Shown: positions 7,838-8,861 of the stretch, one piece after another
Position numbering within the stretch: position 1 is the stretch's first letter
Layout of the letters: each line of letters begins with the position of its first letter
NCBI GenBank assembly: GCA_027065935.1
Contig: JAMONI010000269.1
Coordinates: 1 to 8,861, forward strand
Reading direction: 5' to 3'
Length of the DNA stretch: 8,861 bases
Origin: Flavobacteriales bacterium
Lineage (GTDB): Bacteria > Bacteroidota > Bacteroidia > Flavobacteriales > Flavobacteriaceae
Notes under the pieces: generated by a model
The model's database searches: none
What the model was told of the DNA's origin: nothing
The model's input: only the letters and a program-made list of their open reading frames with translations
Made by a program: the position numbers and the translations under genes

Positions 7838-8861
7838 TCAATTTATGTATTTTTCCAAAACTTCCGTAATTTTTTCCACGGCTCCGGTACGGTCGTTGAC
7901 AAATTTTCCTGCAATTTTGCCCGCTTTTTTGATATTTTCGTCATGTAACGTGATGAACATTAAATCCTTAAGCTCTTTTGAAGAAGTAATGACGAAAGCT
8001 CCGCCTTGTTGCAATAGATTTACGGCTTCGTTGAATTTTTTATAATTAGGTCCGAAAAGTACGGGAACGCTATAAACGGCGGCTTCCAATATGTTGTGAA
8101 TTCCCTTCCCGAAACCACCGCCCACATAAGCCGTGTCGGCATAACGGTACACGTATTTGAGCAGTCCCATCACATCACCGATGAGTATGCGGGCATCTTT
8201 GTCTTTTTGCGCATACCGGGAGTATAATGCCGCTTTCGAGCGGATTTTTTTCAGAAGTTGCTTGATGTGATCGGGTGTGGGTTCGTGGGGAACAATAAGC
8301 AATTTCCAATCCCGGGCACGCGGGTCTTCGATAAAATCTACGAGTAAGTCTTCGTCTTCAGGCCAAGTGCTTCCGGCCACCAAAAGTTTCCGTCCGGCTT
8401 TAAAATCCTTTATTACGGGAAAATCGATACGGGTACCGGGTAGGGTTTTCACGCGGTCGAATCGGGTATCACCCGTGACCATCACATTATTTAATCCTTC
8501 ACCGCGCAATAAGGCAGCGGATTTTTCGTCTTGCACGAAAAATCCCGAAAAGTTATGTAATGCGTCTTTCAGAAAGTTTTGTTTCAAAACGTTTTGGTTT
8601 TCTCTGAAAACGCCCGAAACAAGGAACACGGGAATGCTTTTTTCCTTTAATGTTTTTAAGAAGTTCGGCCAAAATTCATACTTTATGAACAAAGCCAAAG
8701 CGGGCTTGATACGGTCGATGAAATAAGCGGCATTATTGCGGGTGTCGAGCGGTAAGTAGCACACATAATCGGCGGGGGTTTTGTCCTTGAGGAATTCATA
8801 ACCCGAAGGAGAAAAAAACGTGAGTATCACAGGGCGGCCGGGAAAACGTTTTTTCAGGCTT
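7838..8861 (-). CDS. waaA: 3-deoxy-D-manno-octulosonic acid (Kdo) transferase, N-terminus outside window
   Basis: Transfers Kdo from CMP-Kdo onto lipid A precursor at the cytoplasmic face of the inner membrane, starting the LPS inner core; glycosyltransferase family GT30 with a GT-B fold. The 340 visible residues run in frame from 8860 and contain TFFSPSGYE near 14, IKYEFWPN near 59, VSGVFRENQ near 81, GDTRFDR near 130, AGSTWPEDE near 162, VPHEP near 190, and the signature YVGGGFGKGIHNILEAA followed by LFGPNYKKFNEA near 268. Complete enzymes have about 410-430 residues, so about 70-80 are missing, including the membrane anchor and the catalytic glutamate region. A GTG at 8830-8828 is an internal valine: the frame is open and family-like (SLKKRFPGRPVILTFF) to the edge. 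Its stop is 17 nt before the acyltransferase ATG. Confidence 0.96.
   Translation of the reverse strand, partial: SLKKRFPGRPVILTFFSPSGYEFLKDKTPADYVCYLPLDTRNNAAYFIDRIKPALALFIKYEFWPNFLKTLKEKSIPVFLVSGVFRENQNVLKQNFLKDALHNFSGFFVQDEKSAALLRGEGLNNVMVTGDTRFDRVKTLPGTRIDFPVIKDFKAGRKLLVAGSTWPEDEDLLVDFIEDPRARDWKLLIVPHEPTPDHIKQLLKKIRSKAALYSRYAQKDKDARILIGDVMGLLKYVYRYADTAYVGGGFGKGIHNILEAAVYSVPVLFGPNYKKFNEAVNLLQQGGAFVITSSKELKDLMFITLHDENIKKAGKIAGKFVNDRTGAVEKITEVLEKYIN

Larger units (their letters stand above)
1..8861 (-). other. Putative polycistronic unit waaA - PlsC/GNAT - porZ - recO - TonB receptor - fbp
   Basis: Six genes run in the same direction with junctions of 17 nt, a 29-nt overlap, 5 nt, a 4-nt overlap and 12 nt. 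No intergenic space could hold a promoter of the Bacteroidota type plus leader, or a hairpin terminator. Any promoter or terminator serving them must lie outside the window or inside a coding region. Co-transcription is inferred from layout alone. Confidence 0.6.

Noticed and set aside
8277..8726. A 149-codon plus-strand open frame opposite waaA
   Set aside because: The opposite strand encodes conserved Kdo transferase motifs throughout; the plus-strand product has no recognisable domain and is rich in Ser, Lys and Phe, as expected of an antisense frame.
8828..8830. GTG as a possible start of waaA
   Set aside because: The frame is open upstream to the window edge and encodes family-like residues; a start here would delete the N-terminal domain. 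It is an internal valine codon.

Overview
This window looks like ordinary chromosomal DNA from a member of the Bacteroidota, most likely Flavobacteriia-like. The evidence is a PorZ-type protein with a type IX secretion (T9SS) sorting domain, a TonB-dependent receptor with a carboxypeptidase-regulatory N-terminal domain, a PlsC-GNAT fusion acyltransferase, and starts without clear Shine-Dalgarno sequences. The class I fructose-bisphosphatase also closely matches flavobacterial versions as I remember them. No species can be named from the sequence alone.

All genes lie on the minus strand, so transcription runs from high to low coordinates. In that order they are: waaA (Kdo transferase, 5' end outside the window, 8861-7838); a two-domain PlsC/GNAT acyltransferase (7820-6039); a PorZ-like surface protein (6067-3767); recO (3761-3093); a TonB-dependent outer-membrane receptor (3096-649); and fbp (636-1, 3' end outside the window). 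The junctions are 17 nt, a 29-nt overlap, 5 nt, a 4-nt ATGA overlap and 12 nt. No gap is large enough for a conventional promoter or terminator, so the whole window reads as part of one polycistronic unit whose ends lie outside it.

The first three genes share a cell-envelope theme. WaaA adds Kdo to lipid A. The PlsC-GNAT fusion resembles bifunctional aminolipid synthases of the OlsF type. PorZ is a component of the T9SS surface attachment machinery known in Porphyromonas gingivalis to bind anionic LPS. RecO (recombinational repair), an orphan TonB receptor and fructose-1,6-bisphosphatase (gluconeogenesis) have no obvious functional tie to these.

I found no RNA genes, mobile elements, CRISPR arrays or substantial repeats. 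Every coding assignment falls in a known family, and I do not see a clearly novel system. The points most worth a second look are the envelope gene grouping, an A8 tract containing A-AAA-AAC exactly between the two acyltransferase domains, the H-x5-D spacing of the PlsC motif, and the unknown substrate of the receptor.
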